Source of the DNA: Nocardioides sp. LHD-245
GTDB taxonomy: Bacteria; Actinomycetota; Actinomycetes; Propionibacteriales; Nocardioidaceae
Length of the DNA: 64,000 nucleotides
Direction: 5' to 3'
Assembly (NCBI RefSeq): GCF_030929495.1
Contig: NZ_JAVFWN010000002.1
Coordinates: forward strand, 1 to 64,000
Shown here piece by piece: positions 28,413-38,245 of the stretch. Position numbers and translations under genes: made by a program. Below the pieces are notes generated by a model, which saw nothing but the letters and a program-made list of their open reading frames with translations, was not told the DNA's origin and did no database searches. The first letter of the stretch is position 1. Each line of letters starts with the position of its first letter.

Positions 28413-29399
28413 TCAGGAACCGTCGTACGCCGCCAGCAGGCGGTCGGCGGCCAGCGGCGCGGTCAGCTCGCCGGCGAGCAGGGCCGCCCGCACCTCGGCC
28501 TGGACGGCCTTGACGCCGGTGCTGTGCCGCAGCCGCTGATCCAGCTCGTCGCGGACCAGCGCCCAGGTGAAGTCGAGCTGCTGCTCGGCGCGCTTGTGGG
28601 CGAGTCCGTCGGCACCGAGATGGTCGCGGTGCTGGAGCACCTGGGCCCACACCTCGTCGACCCGGGCGCCGGTGAGGCCGGAGCAGGTGATCACGGGCGG
28701 GGCCCACTCGGCATGACCGCGGACCAGGCGCAGCGCGCCGGCGAGCTCGCGGGCCGCGACCCGGGCCTCCTGCTCGCGAGCCGGGTCGTCGGGGTCGGCC
28801 TTGTTGACCGCGATGACGTCGGCGATCTCGAGGATCCCCTTCTTGATGCCCTGCAGCTGGTCGCCCGTGCGCGCCAGCGTGAGGAACAAGAACGTGTCGA
28901 CCATGCCGGACACGGTGACCTCGGACTGGCCGACGCCGACGGTCTCGACCAGGACGACGTCGTACCCGCCTGCCTCAAGGACCGCCATCGCCTGCGTGGT
29001 CGCGCGGGCGACGCCGCCGAGGGTGCCAGCCGACGGCGAGGGCCGGATGAAGGCGTGCGGGTCGGCCGACAGCGTGGCCATCCGGGTCTTGTCGCCGAGC
29101 ACCGAGCCGCCCGTGCGCACCGAGGACGGGTCGACGGCGAGCACCCCGACCTTGTGCCCCGCCGCGGTCAGCTGGCCGCCGAGTGCCTCGATGAAGGTCG
29201 ACTTGCCGACGCCGGGCACGCCCGAGATGCCGACCCGGACCGCCGGGGTCCGGGTCGCCGCGTCGCCCGCCAGCGCCAACAACAGCTCGCGGGCCGCCGC
29301 ACGGTGCCGCGGCGCGGTCGACTCGACGAGCGTGATGGCCCGCGCCATGGTGGCGCGGTGACCCGCACGCAGACCGTCGAGCAGGTCGTCGACCCGCAT
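28413..29399 (-). CDS. meaB: MeaB/ArgK methylmalonyl-CoA mutase-associated GTPase
   Basis: G-protein chaperone that loads and protects the adenosylcobalamin cofactor of methylmalonyl-CoA mutase. The 328 residues carry Walker A GVPGVGKST (about 59-67), DPSS, ETVGVGQSE and NKAD (guanine specificity). It follows mutB by 13 nt on the same strand. Confidence 0.95.
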   Translation of the reverse strand: MRVDDLLDGLRAGHRATMARAITLVESTAPRHRAAARELLLALAGDAATRTPAVRVGISGVPGVGKSTFIEALGGQLTAAGHKVGVLAVDPSSVRTGGSVLGDKTRMATLSADPHAFIRPSPSAGTLGGVARATTQAMAVLEAGGYDVVLVETVGVGQSEVTVSGMVDTFLFLTLARTGDQLQGIKKGILEIADVIAVNKADPDDPAREQEARVAARELAGALRLVRGHAEWAPPVITCSGLTGARVDEVWAQVLQHRDHLGADGLAHKRAEQQLDFTWALVRDELDQRLRHSTGVKAVQAEVRAALLAGELTAPLAADRLLAAYDGS

Positions 29400-29412
29400 C
29401 AGAGCCCGGCCA

Positions 29413-31578
29413 TCAGTGCCCGAGGGACTCGCGCAGCCTCGCGAGCAGGTCGAGCGCCGACTCCGCGATCACCGTGCCGGGAAGGAACACCGCGGCGGCG
29501 CCCATCTCCTTGAGGGTCGGGACGTCGTCCGGCGGGATCACGCCGCCGATGACGACCACGATGTCGTCACGGCCCTGCTCGGCCAGCGCCTTCTTCAGCG
29601 CGGGCAGCAGGGTCAGGTGGCCGGCGGCGAGCGACGACACACCGACGATGTGCACGTCGGCGTCGATCGCCTGCTGCGCGACCTCCTCGGGCGTGGAGAA
29701 CAGCGGCCCCACGTCGACGTCGAAGCCGAGATCGGCGAAGGCGGACACGACGACCTTCTGACCACGGTCGTGGCCGTCCTGGCCCATCTTGGCGACCAGG
29801 ATGCGCGGGCGGCGTCCCTCGGCCTCGGCGAACTCGTCGGTCGCCGCGCGGGCCTGGGCGACCAGCGAGTCGCCCGCGCCGTCGTTGGCCAGGTCGGCCT
29901 CGTCCCGGTACACACCGCTGATGGTACGGATCACCGCCTGGTGCCGGCCGTAGACCTTCTCCATCGCGTCGGAGATCTCACCGACCGTCGCCTTGGCGCG
30001 GGCTGCGGCGACGGCCAGGTCGAGCAGGTTGCCGTCCCCGGTGTCGGCGCTGCGGGTCAGCGCCTCCAGCGCCGACTCGACGTCGGCGCCGTCGCGCTCG
30101 GCGCGCAGCCGCTCCAGCTTGGCGACCTGCTGGCGGTAGACGTCGTCGTTGTCGACCTTGAGCACGTCCAGCTTGTCCTCGACGGCCAGCCGGTAGGTGT
30201 TGACGCCGATCACCTTCTGCGCGCCGGAGTCGATCCGCGCCTGGGTGCGGGCGGCGGCCTCCTCGATGCGCATCTTGGGAATGCCCTGCTCGATCGCGGC
30301 GGCCATGCCGCCGGCGGCCTCGGCCTCCTGGATGTGCGCCCAGGCGCGCTCGGCGAGGTCGTGGGTCAGCTTCTCGACGTAGTACGAGCCGGCCCACGGG
30401 TCGATCGTCTGGGTCGTCCCGCTCTCCTGCTGCAGCAGGAGCTGGGTGTTGCGGGCGATCCGGGCGGAGAAGTCGGTCGGCAGCGCGATCGCCTCGTCCA
30501 ACGCGTTGGTGTGCAGCGACTGGGTGTGCCCCTGCGTCGCGGCCATCGCCTCGATCGCGGTGCGGCCCACGTTGTTGAAGACGTCCTGCGCGGTCAGCGA
30601 CCAGCCCGAGGTCTGCGAGTGGGTGCGCAGCGACAGCGACTTGGGGTTCTGCGGGTCGAACTGGCGCACCAGCCGGCTCCACAGCGCCCGGGCCGCGCGC
30701 ATCTTGGCGACCTCCATGTAGAAGTTCATGCCGATCGCCCAGAAGAAGCTGAGGCGAGGGGCGAACTGGTCGATGGTCAGGCCCGACTCGAGGCCGGCCC
30801 GGATGTACTCGACGCCGTCGGCGAGCGTGTAGGCGAGCTCGAGGTCGGCGGTCGCCCCGGCCTCCTGCATGTGGTAGCCGGAGATCGAGATCGAGTTGAA
30901 CCGCGGCATCCGCTGGCTGGTGAACGCGAAGATGTCGGAGATGATCCGCATCGACGGCGCCGGCGGGTAGATGTAGGTGTTGCGGACCATGAACTCCTTG
31001 AGGATGTCGTTCTGGATGGTCCCCGAGAGCTGCTCCGGCTTCACCCCCTGCTCCTCGGCCGCCGCGATGTAGAGCGCGAGCACCGGGAGCACCGCGCCGT
31101 TCATCGTCATGGAGACGGACATCTGGTCGAGCGGGATGCCGTCGAAGAGGGTGCGGGTGTCGTAGATCGAGTCGATCGCGACACCGGCCATGCCGACGTC
31201 GCCGCGCACCCGCGGGTGGTCGGAGTCGTAGCCGCGGTGGGTCGCGAGGTCGAAGGCGACCGACAGACCCTTCTGGCCGGCCGCGAGGTTGCGGCGGTAG
31301 AAGGCGTTGGACTCCTCGGCGGTGGAGAAGCCGGCGTACTGCCGGATGGTCCACGGCTGCGTCGTGTACATCGTCGGGTAGGGCCCGCGCAGGAACGGGC
31401 TCAGTCCCGGGTAGGTGTCGAGCGCGTCGAGGCCGGCCAGGTCCTCGGAGCCGTACGACGGCGCGATCTCGACGCCCTCGGGGCTGCGCCACGGCTCGCC
31501 CGACGGCGGGTTCGGCGCGGCAGCGGCGGCCTGCTCGGGAGCGAGCGGCAGGCCCGCGAAGCTCTTGGGGATGGTCAT
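29413..31578 (-). CDS. mutB: Methylmalonyl-CoA mutase large (catalytic) subunit
   Basis: Interconverts methylmalonyl-CoA and succinyl-CoA with adenosylcobalamin. The 721 residues have the TIM-barrel part ([20 protein letters not shown] near 70-90) and the C-terminal B12 domain with the cobalt-ligand motif DGHDRG (about 603-608) and GGVIPPDD. Normal length. Follows mutA after 79 nt, which contain a GCTCGCTCGCTTCGCTCG low-complexity run. Confidence 0.97.
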   Translation of the reverse strand: MTIPKSFAGLPLAPEQAAAAAPNPPSGEPWRSPEGVEIAPSYGSEDLAGLDALDTYPGLSPFLRGPYPTMYTTQPWTIRQYAGFSTAEESNAFYRRNLAAGQKGLSVAFDLATHRGYDSDHPRVRGDVGMAGVAIDSIYDTRTLFDGIPLDQMSVSMTMNGAVLPVLALYIAAAEEQGVKPEQLSGTIQNDILKEFMVRNTYIYPPAPSMRIISDIFAFTSQRMPRFNSISISGYHMQEAGATADLELAYTLADGVEYIRAGLESGLTIDQFAPRLSFFWAIGMNFYMEVAKMRAARALWSRLVRQFDPQNPKSLSLRTHSQTSGWSLTAQDVFNNVGRTAIEAMAATQGHTQSLHTNALDEAIALPTDFSARIARNTQLLLQQESGTTQTIDPWAGSYYVEKLTHDLAERAWAHIQEAEAAGGMAAAIEQGIPKMRIEEAAARTQARIDSGAQKVIGVNTYRLAVEDKLDVLKVDNDDVYRQQVAKLERLRAERDGADVESALEALTRSADTGDGNLLDLAVAAARAKATVGEISDAMEKVYGRHQAVIRTISGVYRDEADLANDGAGDSLVAQARAATDEFAEAEGRRPRILVAKMGQDGHDRGQKVVVSAFADLGFDVDVGPLFSTPEEVAQQAIDADVHIVGVSSLAAGHLTLLPALKKALAEQGRDDIVVVIGGVIPPDDVPTLKEMGAAAVFLPGTVIAESALDLLARLRESLGH

Positions 31579-31657
31579 CGCCGACCTCGCTTCGCGTCGG
31601 TCGCCGATGATCCAGAAAGAGACGGCCCGTTTTGGATGGCTCGCTCGCTTCGCTCGT

Positions 31658-33382
31658 TCACTTCAGCTTCTCCCTCGTGCGGTTCAGGAAGGCGAGCGCG
31701 TCGATGCCCATCGCCGCGCTGTCGTCGACGTACTCGGTGGGCTTGCCCGCGACGATGACGTGCGTGGCACCCGCCGCGCGCAGGGCGGCCGCGGCGGCGG
31801 CGCCCCACTCCTCGTAGGCGGCGTCGGTGCCGGCGAGGCAGACGACGGGCTGGCCGGCGTAGGCGCTCGTGAGGTCGTCGATGCCCGTGGTCGGGCCGGC
31901 GACCTCGACGGCGATGCCGCCGGCGGCGAGCAGGTTGCTCACGAAGGTGGCGCGGGCGGTGTGCTGGGCGACGGTGCCGAGGGTGGCGAGGAAGACCGGC
32001 TTCGCGGCGGGCGCGTCGCGCAGGGCCTCGAAGGAGGCGCCGTAGCGGCGGACCCGGTCGTTGAGCGGGTCCGCGGGGCGCTCGGGGAGGGCCTCGCCGA
32101 GGTTCGGGAACTCGCTGACCCCGGTGAGCGGGCGCTTGCGCCGGGCGATCTCGGCCTCGCGCTTCTCGACGACGGCCGCGATCCGGGCGCGGAACGGGTC
32201 GAAGTCGTGACCGCTCTCCCACTCGGCCTCGAGCTGCTGGAACTCGGCCCAGCCGGCCGCGGCCAGGTCGGCGGTGAGCTGCTCGACGGCGTACGCGCCG
32301 CCGGCCGGGTCGGCGACCGCGGCGACGTGCGACTCGTCGATGAGCAGGTGGTTGACGTTGCGGGCGATCCGGCGGCCGAAGCCGTCGGGGCGGCCGTTGG
32401 CGCTGTCGAAGGGCAGCACGGTGACCGCGTCGGCGCCGCCGACGCCGGCGGCGAAGGCCGCGACCGTGCCGCGGAGCATGTTGACGTAGGGGTCGTACTT
32501 GCTGAGCATCGGCCGGCTGGTGACGGCGTGCTGACGCTGGGCGACCGGCTCGGCGACCTCGGACAGCTCGAGCACCCGCGCCCAGAGCACGCGCGCCGCG
32601 CGCAGCTTGGCGATCGTCGGGAACTGCTCGTCGGTGGCCGCGTAGCGGAACTCGACCTGCTTCGCGGCGTCCGCGACGGAGAGGCCGTGGTCGGTCAGCC
32701 AGCGCAGGTAGGCGACGCCGACCGCGATCGACCAGCCGAGCTCCTGGGCATCGCTCGCACCGAGGTCGTGGGCCGCCGTCGCGTCGACGACGATCGCCCG
32801 GATGTCGTGCTGGTCGGCCTTGCCGGCCAGGGTCCGCAGCTCGGCGACGGCCTCGTCGACCGCCAGGGGGATGTCGCGCAGCATGACGCCGAGCGGGTCG
32901 ATGCCGAGGTTGCTGTCGGGGTGCTTGGCACCGGGCAGGGCCAAGAAGGCCTCCGCCGCCGCGGTGGTCGCCGACGGCGCGTCGAGGACGACGGGCGCCA
33001 GGTCCAGGAGCACGTCCTGCAACGTCGCGGCGACGTCGGTGTCCGCGTCGGCCGCCAGCCACAGGCTGGTGACCCCGCCGTCGAGGTCGACGAGGGCCGC
33101 CTCGTTGGCCGCCTTGGCGTCGGGACCGGAGACCAGGCTGCGGATGTCCCAGGTGCCCTGGCGGGTCGGGCGGACGGCACTCGCCGGACCGCCGGGCAGG
33201 CCCAGCGGCGTGATGCCGATGCCGTCGAGGGTGGTGCGGGTCAGCTTCTCCCACACGGCGCTGTCGGGGTCGTTGTCGCCGAGCCTGCGCGTCTTGCGCA
33301 GTACTGCGGCGGTGGCGGCCTCCCACTCGGCGCGCGTGTGCGCGTCGTCGGGCTGCGCCAGCGTCAGGGGCGAGTCAGTCAC
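31658..33382 (-). CDS. mutA: Methylmalonyl-CoA mutase small subunit
   Basis: Structural partner of MutB. About 574 residues from the GTG at 33382 ([20 protein letters not shown]); an ATG at 33406 is possible but adds residues unlike the family. The B12-domain equivalent near residue 460 lacks the DxHxxG cobalt ligand, as expected for the non-catalytic chain. Together with meaB it handles propionyl-CoA-derived methylmalonyl-CoA. Confidence 0.95.
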   Translation of the reverse strand: MTDSPLTLAQPDDAHTRAEWEAATAAVLRKTRRLGDNDPDSAVWEKLTRTTLDGIGITPLGLPGGPASAVRPTRQGTWDIRSLVSGPDAKAANEAALVDLDGGVTSLWLAADADTDVAATLQDVLLDLAPVVLDAPSATTAAAEAFLALPGAKHPDSNLGIDPLGVMLRDIPLAVDEAVAELRTLAGKADQHDIRAIVVDATAAHDLGASDAQELGWSIAVGVAYLRWLTDHGLSVADAAKQVEFRYAATDEQFPTIAKLRAARVLWARVLELSEVAEPVAQRQHAVTSRPMLSKYDPYVNMLRGTVAAFAAGVGGADAVTVLPFDSANGRPDGFGRRIARNVNHLLIDESHVAAVADPAGGAYAVEQLTADLAAAGWAEFQQLEAEWESGHDFDPFRARIAAVVEKREAEIARRKRPLTGVSEFPNLGEALPERPADPLNDRVRRYGASFEALRDAPAAKPVFLATLGTVAQHTARATFVSNLLAAGGIAVEVAGPTTGIDDLTSAYAGQPVVCLAGTDAAYEEWGAAAAAALRAAGATHVIVAGKPTEYVDDSAAMGIDALAFLNRTREKLK

Positions 33383-33433
33383 AAGCGACAAGCCTATCCG
33401 TGACAACGCCGGTGTTAGCGGGGTGTGAGATAT

Positions 33434-33467
33434 CTCCGGCTACCTCGAGGTAACCGAGGTGCCGGAG
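33434..33467 (+). promoter_or_regulatory. Leader hairpin upstream of the 33552 gene
   Basis: CTCCGGC-T-ACCTCG (33434-33447) pairs with CGAGGT-GCCGGAG (33455-33467) around the loop AGGTAAC, a 13-bp stem with a one-base bulge. It lies in the 169-nt divergent region between mutA and the plus-strand gene. The role (leader hairpin, operator or processing signal) is unknown; it does not resemble a cobalamin riboswitch. Confidence 0.4.
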
Positions 33468-33551
33468 GATGACAGGTTTGGCGGGGCCGTCGTGCGGCAA
33501 GAAACGCAGGCAGGTCCGCATGGGGGTCGCATGGATCAGGAAGGTCGCCCG

Positions 33552-34601
33552 ATGCTCGGGAGCAGGAGAACCGCGTGGGCGGTCGCCGTCGTCGCCGTAC
33601 TGGCGATCGCCGCCGGCGTCGCCCTCGTCGTCGTCCGGCTCGGTGGCGACTCCCTCGATCCCGGCTTCGTCGCCGACGGCACCTCCGGCACGGCGATGGC
33701 CCACGAGGCGGAGGTCCAGCTGCCGATCGGGACGGTACGGCTCGCCTCCGGGGCACCCCTCGACGAGATCGCGGCCCGGCGGGTCGGCAGGGACGGCGAC
33801 GGCTCCGTCCGGGCGGCCGGGGACGCGGCGATCGTCCCCGTCTCGTGGAGCTTCCGCCCCTCCCTCTCCTACGACGACCTGCTGGGCTACCCGGCGGTCT
33901 TCTCGCTCGCCCTGGTCGCCGGCGGGGAGCGCACCGAGCTCGGTGAGCAGGACGTCGACCTGCACGAGACCGGCGAGTCGGGCGTGTTCCCCGAAGGCTC
34001 CCTCATCGCGGTCGTCGCGGGCGACGGCGACGACCTCGGGATCGAGGTGACCTACGAGGACCAGACCCAGACCGCCGTCATGGCCTCCGGGAAGGTCGAC
34101 CCGGGCCGCGCCGCGGCGCTGTACCCGGACGGACCGGTGTCCTACGGCCCCCGGGAGCGCTGCGACGCCCGGCGCACCCCGGAGGCCCGGTCGATCGACG
34201 CGGGAGCCGGATCCATCTACTGCCGGATCGACCCGCTGACCCGCACGCCGTACCTGCCCGAGCTCGGCTGGGCCGAGGAGGGGCGGGTGTGGAGCACCGT
34301 CGGCGTGGTCGTCACGGCGCCGGAGCAGGTCCGGTGGATCCCCACCGGGGGCAGCTACCGGGTCGAGCGGCAGCCGGCCACGGTCGCCCTCGAGGGCGAC
34401 GAGGCCGTCCGCACACCGAAGGCCCCTGAGGGCGCCGCGACGACCTGGCAGGGCACCTGGGTGTTCGACTCCCCCGCCGAGCCGGCGGCCCTGCTCCTGC
34501 ACGTCGCCACACCGATGACCGCGGTCCGGGAGCCGGGGGCGACCGGCGGTCCCTCCGCGGTCCCGTTCGGGGTCGACGCGACCTTCACCTTCCACCGCTG
34601 A
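33552..34601 (+). CDS. Unrecognised membrane-anchored extracytoplasmic protein
   Basis: The 349 residues start at the ATG at 33552, which has AGGAAGG 8 nt upstream; ATG 33531 and GTG 33459 are weaker, the latter lying inside a hairpin. A single N-terminal hydrophobic helix (about 7-28) suggests an anchor or uncleaved signal. The remaining acidic, beta-rich extracytoplasmic part has two cysteines (GPRERCDARR and GSIYCRID) that could form a disulfide. I recognise no domain. It is followed after 49 nt by another unrecognised gene on the same strand, so the two probably act together. Confidence 0.6.
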   Translation: MLGSRRTAWAVAVVAVLAIAAGVALVVVRLGGDSLDPGFVADGTSGTAMAHEAEVQLPIGTVRLASGAPLDEIAARRVGRDGDGSVRAAGDAAIVPVSWSFRPSLSYDDLLGYPAVFSLALVAGGERTELGEQDVDLHETGESGVFPEGSLIAVVAGDGDDLGIEVTYEDQTQTAVMASGKVDPGRAAALYPDGPVSYGPRERCDARRTPEARSIDAGAGSIYCRIDPLTRTPYLPELGWAEEGRVWSTVGVVVTAPEQVRWIPTGGSYRVERQPATVALEGDEAVRTPKAPEGAATTWQGTWVFDSPAEPAALLLHVATPMTAVREPGATGGPSAVPFGVDATFTFHR

Positions 34602-34650
34602 CCGCATCCCACCACCTGCCGCTCGGGCACCGTCACCTCCAGGAGAAGAC

Positions 34651-36162
34651 ATGACAGGCGAGGACGTCGACTTCGGCAACTTCGAGGGCTCCGTCACCTA
34701 CACGACCTCGGGCGACCTCGACAAGCTGGCCGAGGCCATGATCGACGCCTATCTGCGGCGCGCCGTGCCCAACGTGGTGGACGGGTCCTGCAAGGAGGGC
34801 CGGTTCGAGATCATCACGCCGCGGCCCACCATCCGGCACCAGTCCGAGCGGCTGTACGTCAGCTACCCCGGCGGCCACTGGACCAAGGACGGCGGGCTCA
34901 TCGGCGACGATCCCGACCTCGGCTTCGACTACTTCGACGCAGCAGGGGTCTACACGCAGATCAAGCAGGGGGTCGACACCTACCTGACCCCGATGCTGAG
35001 CAAGGGCGAGGGTGGGCAGGCGCCCAAGGCCGAGGACTTCGACGACCAGGTCTCCGTGGTCCAGTACGCGATGCAGGAGCTCTCGGTCTCCGGTGAGGTG
35101 CGCACCACCGGCGAGGAGGCCGCGACCACGACCGAGATCGGCAACGTCCTCGTGCCCGAGTACATCTCCGAGATCGAGGCGGAGCTGGGTGACCTGGACG
35201 GCATGGCGGTCATCCGGCTCCGCGAGCTGTACGGCGCCAACCGCATCTCCGACGTGATGACCGGGCTGCACGCCCTGGCCGTCATCAGCGGCGTCCTCGT
35301 CGCGGGCGAAGCACAGGTCTGGGCCCGCTATCACCGCGACTTCTCCAAGCTGATCGAGACCGCGACGGCGGACTTCCACGCCTATTCCGAGGGCAACGAG
35401 GTCAGCGCCGGCGAGATCTTCGACGTGGTCAAGTCGATCGCCGACGCCAGCGGCCTGCTGTCGCTCCCCAAGGGCGTCGCCACCGTGATCGGCAAGGCCT
35501 CCACCCTGCACGGGATCGTCAAGGGCTTCCTGCCCGATCCGCCGGCGCCGTACCAGTACACGCTGGATGGGTCGTCCTACCAGGCGCTCGACACCTCCTT
35601 CTGGAAAGCGGTCACCGGCCTGCTCGACGACGTCGACGCGACCGAGGCCGCCTTCGCGACGTGCGCCGAGACGGCGGTCACGAGCGCGACCCAGCCGGAG
35701 GGGAGGAACCGGGTGATCACGACCTCGTTCGACCTGGTCAACCCCACCGAGTTCCTCAACGCCGGCGAGCACGGGATCTACACCAACGTGAACGGCCAGC
35801 GGGTCAACGTCCAGGTCACCGACGCGGCCCTGAAGCGGGTCTCCGGACGCTACGAGCTGATCGGCGACCACTGCCACGACGTCGCGACCAAGCTCGAAGG
35901 CGGACCCGAGCAGTCAGCGTGGTCCCGGGGCATCGTCGGAGCCCAGGGCGGCGCCTTCGGCCACTTCGAGGCCTTCAGCGGCATGGTCACCATCCTGGTG
36001 GCCCTGTTGAAGAACAACGGCGACGAGATGCGCGACGTCGGCGAGAAGTGCATCCTCATCCTCAACGACTTCAAGGGGACCGACGCGGCGATCCGCAAGG
36101 AGCTGGAGGGCCTGGCCGCCGATGTCGAGGCCCAGACCAAGGAGGACAAGAACGTCACCTGA
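34651..36162 (+). CDS. Unrecognised 503-residue protein, possibly ESX/WXG-like export related
   Basis: No signal peptide or strong membrane segment at the N-terminus. The protein is acidic and mixed alpha/beta, with an Ala/Gly hydrophobic stretch at about 212-222. The last 100 residues are helical (GMVTILVALLKNNGDEMRDV and a charged tail), a layout seen in WXG100-like or T7SS-linked actinobacterial proteins, but no WXG motif is present. ATG at 34651 with CAGGAGAAG upstream. Function unknown; the pairing with the membrane-anchored protein upstream is the only context clue. Confidence 0.55.
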   Translation: MTGEDVDFGNFEGSVTYTTSGDLDKLAEAMIDAYLRRAVPNVVDGSCKEGRFEIITPRPTIRHQSERLYVSYPGGHWTKDGGLIGDDPDLGFDYFDAAGVYTQIKQGVDTYLTPMLSKGEGGQAPKAEDFDDQVSVVQYAMQELSVSGEVRTTGEEAATTTEIGNVLVPEYISEIEAELGDLDGMAVIRLRELYGANRISDVMTGLHALAVISGVLVAGEAQVWARYHRDFSKLIETATADFHAYSEGNEVSAGEIFDVVKSIADASGLLSLPKGVATVIGKASTLHGIVKGFLPDPPAPYQYTLDGSSYQALDTSFWKAVTGLLDDVDATEAAFATCAETAVTSATQPEGRNRVITTSFDLVNPTEFLNAGEHGIYTNVNGQRVNVQVTDAALKRVSGRYELIGDHCHDVATKLEGGPEQSAWSRGIVGAQGGAFGHFEAFSGMVTILVALLKNNGDEMRDVGEKCILILNDFKGTDAAIRKELEGLAADVEAQTKEDKNVT

Positions 36163-36257
36163 GCGGGACGGTCCCCGGACCCAGGATTCGCCTGTCCGCC
36201 ACGTGACGGACACGGTGCGAGCAGGTCCCGGCCACCCGGCGGCGCCACGCTCGAGCC

Positions 36258-37307
36258 ATGCGGATCGTCCTGGCCACCGAGTCGTTCTACCCGGCACCGG
36301 ACTGCACCACCACGACCCTGAAGGCGACCGCCGACCGGCTGGTCGATCGCGGTCACACCGTGCGGATCATCGCCCCCGGTCCCGGTCTCGCGAGCTATCG
36401 CGGCTGCGACGTGGTCCGGGTCCGTCCGCTGGAGCCGACCGGCGCGCAGGTGCGGGAGGCGATCGAGGGCTTCGCGCCCGATCTCGTCCAGGTCCACTCG
36501 CCCCGCGCGGTCGGCCGCAAGGCGCTCAAGCACGCTGGTCGCGCCGGCGTACCCACCCTCGTCATCGAGCAGTCGCCGGTCCTCGACCTCGCCGCGGACT
36601 ACTGGCGACTCAAGGTCGCCGAGCGCGCCGACCAGGTGCTGGTCACCTCGCCGTGGATGGTCGGCCGCGCCGCCGAGCTCGGGGTCCACGCGACGCTGTG
36701 GGAGCCGGGTGTCGACCCGCTCGCCTTCACTCCGACCCTGCGCGACCCGTGGCTGCACCGGTCGTGGTCGCGCGCGAAGTCCGGCGACGCACGGGTCGTC
36801 GTCGGCTACGTCGGCAGCCTGCACCGGACAGGCGGGGTACGCCGCCTGGCCGCGCTCGCCGCACTGCCCGGCATCCGTGTCGTGGTGATCGGCGCCGGCC
36901 CCGAGCGGGAGTGGCTGGCCCGCCGGCTGCCCGACGCCCGGTTCACCGGCCCGCTCGGCGTCGGCGACCTGACCATCGCGATGCCGACCCTCGACCTGCT
37001 GGTGCACCCCGGCGAGCACGAGACCGACTGCCACGTCCTGCGCGAGGCCGGCGCGTCCGGTGTCCCTGTGGTCGCGCCGCGCTCCGGCGGCGCGCGTGAC
37101 GTCGTGAGCCACCTCGAGACCGGCATCCTCTACGACGCCGCGGACTCCCGCGACCTGGCGCGGGCCGTCGCGTCGGTGGCCGCCGACCCGCACCGCCGGC
37201 TGCTGGGGGCCGCGGGACGGGAGCGCGCGCTGCGGCGTACCTGGGTGGACGCGGTGGACGAGCTGGTCACGACGGCCTACCCGGCGCCGGCCCCGCTGGT
37301 CGCCTGA
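36258..37307 (+). CDS. GT4-family glycosyltransferase
   Basis: The 349 residues show the GT-B layout: an N-terminal acceptor domain starting MRIVLATESFYPAPDCTTTT, VQVHSPRAVG (about 80), and a C-terminal nucleotide-sugar domain with VVVGYVGSLHRTGGV (about 180-194) and the Glu-rich motif EAGASGVPVVAPRSGG (about 263-278). Similar to GDP-mannose-dependent mannosyltransferases of actinobacterial glycolipid synthesis. The acceptor is unknown. No neighbouring partner genes are evident. Confidence 0.85.
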   Translation: MRIVLATESFYPAPDCTTTTLKATADRLVDRGHTVRIIAPGPGLASYRGCDVVRVRPLEPTGAQVREAIEGFAPDLVQVHSPRAVGRKALKHAGRAGVPTLVIEQSPVLDLAADYWRLKVAERADQVLVTSPWMVGRAAELGVHATLWEPGVDPLAFTPTLRDPWLHRSWSRAKSGDARVVVGYVGSLHRTGGVRRLAALAALPGIRVVVIGAGPEREWLARRLPDARFTGPLGVGDLTIAMPTLDLLVHPGEHETDCHVLREAGASGVPVVAPRSGGARDVVSHLETGILYDAADSRDLARAVASVAADPHRRLLGAAGRERALRRTWVDAVDELVTTAYPAPAPLVA

Positions 37308-37449
37308 CCGAGCTCCGGCCGAAGCCGTCGACCCCGGTCGGAGCACGGCTGGCACCACCCGCGGCTCTCGATTGACGTCGTCGGGCTTCCCCGGCAGAGT
37401 CCTCGCAGGCCCGGGCCCGACAGGACGGTCGGGGGATCGGAGGAGACCG

Positions 37450-38217
37450 ATGAACGACGTCCGGGTCGAGACCGACGGCGAGGTCACCACGATCGTGCTG
37501 GCCCGTCCCGAGCGGCACAACGCCGTGGACGGGCCGATGGCCGCGGAGCTGGCGGCCGCCTTCCGGGAGTTCGAGGCGTCGGACGCGAAGGTCGCCGTCC
37601 TGGCGGGCGACGGGCCGTCCTTCTGCGCGGGCGCCGACCTCAAGGGCGTCGGCACCGAGCGGTCCAACCGGGTCTCCCCCGAGGGCGACGGCCCGATGGG
37701 ACCGACCCGGATGGACCTCGACAAGCCGGTCATCGCCGCTCTCCACGGTCACGCCGTGGCCGGTGGCCTCGAGCTCGCGGCGTGGTGCGACCTGCGCGTG
37801 GCCGACGAGGGGACGACGCTCGGCGTGTTCTGCCGCCGCTGGGGCGTGCCGCTCATCGACGGTGGCACCATCCGGCTGCCGCGGCTGATCGGCCACAGCC
37901 GGGCCATGGACCTGATCCTCACCGGGCGGCCCGTCGACGCGCGGGAGGCGCTCGAGATCGGCCTGGTCAACCGCGTCGTACCGGCCGGCACCGCCCGCGA
38001 GGCCGCGGTGACGCTCGCCCACGACATCGCCCGGATGCCGCAGACCTGTCTGCGGGGCGACCGCCGCTCGGCCCGCGCGCAGTGGTCGGACACCGAGGAG
38101 GCGGCCCTGCGCCACGAGCTCGCCATCGGCCTCGCGTCACTCGCCGCCGACGGGGTCGACGGCGCGGGGCGCTTCGCCTCCGGCAAGGGGCGCGACGGGT
38201 CCTTCGACGACATCTGA
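37450..38217 (+). CDS. Enoyl-CoA hydratase/isomerase family (crotonase) protein
   Basis: The 255 residues contain the crotonase oxyanion segments FCAGADLKGVG (about 58-68) and HGHAVAGGLELAAWCDLRVA (about 99-118). Glu is present at the position of the catalytic acid in GLELA. ATG at 37450 with GGAGGAGA upstream; a promoter-like TTGACG-N17-CAGAGT precedes it (37372-37400). Convergent with the catabolic operon of region 4, and no GTAC box is present, so it may not be part of that regulon. Confidence 0.85.
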   Translation: MNDVRVETDGEVTTIVLARPERHNAVDGPMAAELAAAFREFEASDAKVAVLAGDGPSFCAGADLKGVGTERSNRVSPEGDGPMGPTRMDLDKPVIAALHGHAVAGGLELAAWCDLRVADEGTTLGVFCRRWGVPLIDGGTIRLPRLIGHSRAMDLILTGRPVDAREALEIGLVNRVVPAGTAREAAVTLAHDIARMPQTCLRGDRRSARAQWSDTEEAALRHELAIGLASLAADGVDGAGRFASGKGRDGSFDDI

Positions 38218-38245
38218 GACCGACGTCGGCGGACCGCTGCCCTGT

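Noticed and set aside
31600..31660. GCTCGCTCGCTTCGCTCG run as a repeat element
   Set aside because: Short low-complexity tract common in GC-rich actinobacteria; no second copy nearby and no structure beyond itself.
33383..33551. Cobalamin riboswitch in front of mutA
   Set aside because: The hairpin present reads on the other strand's leader and lacks any B12-box-like sequence; mutA's own leader is very short.
34651..36162. WXG100 / ESX substrate assignment
   Set aside because: Only a helical C-terminus suggests it; no WXG motif or ESX genes are visible, so it is left as unrecognised.
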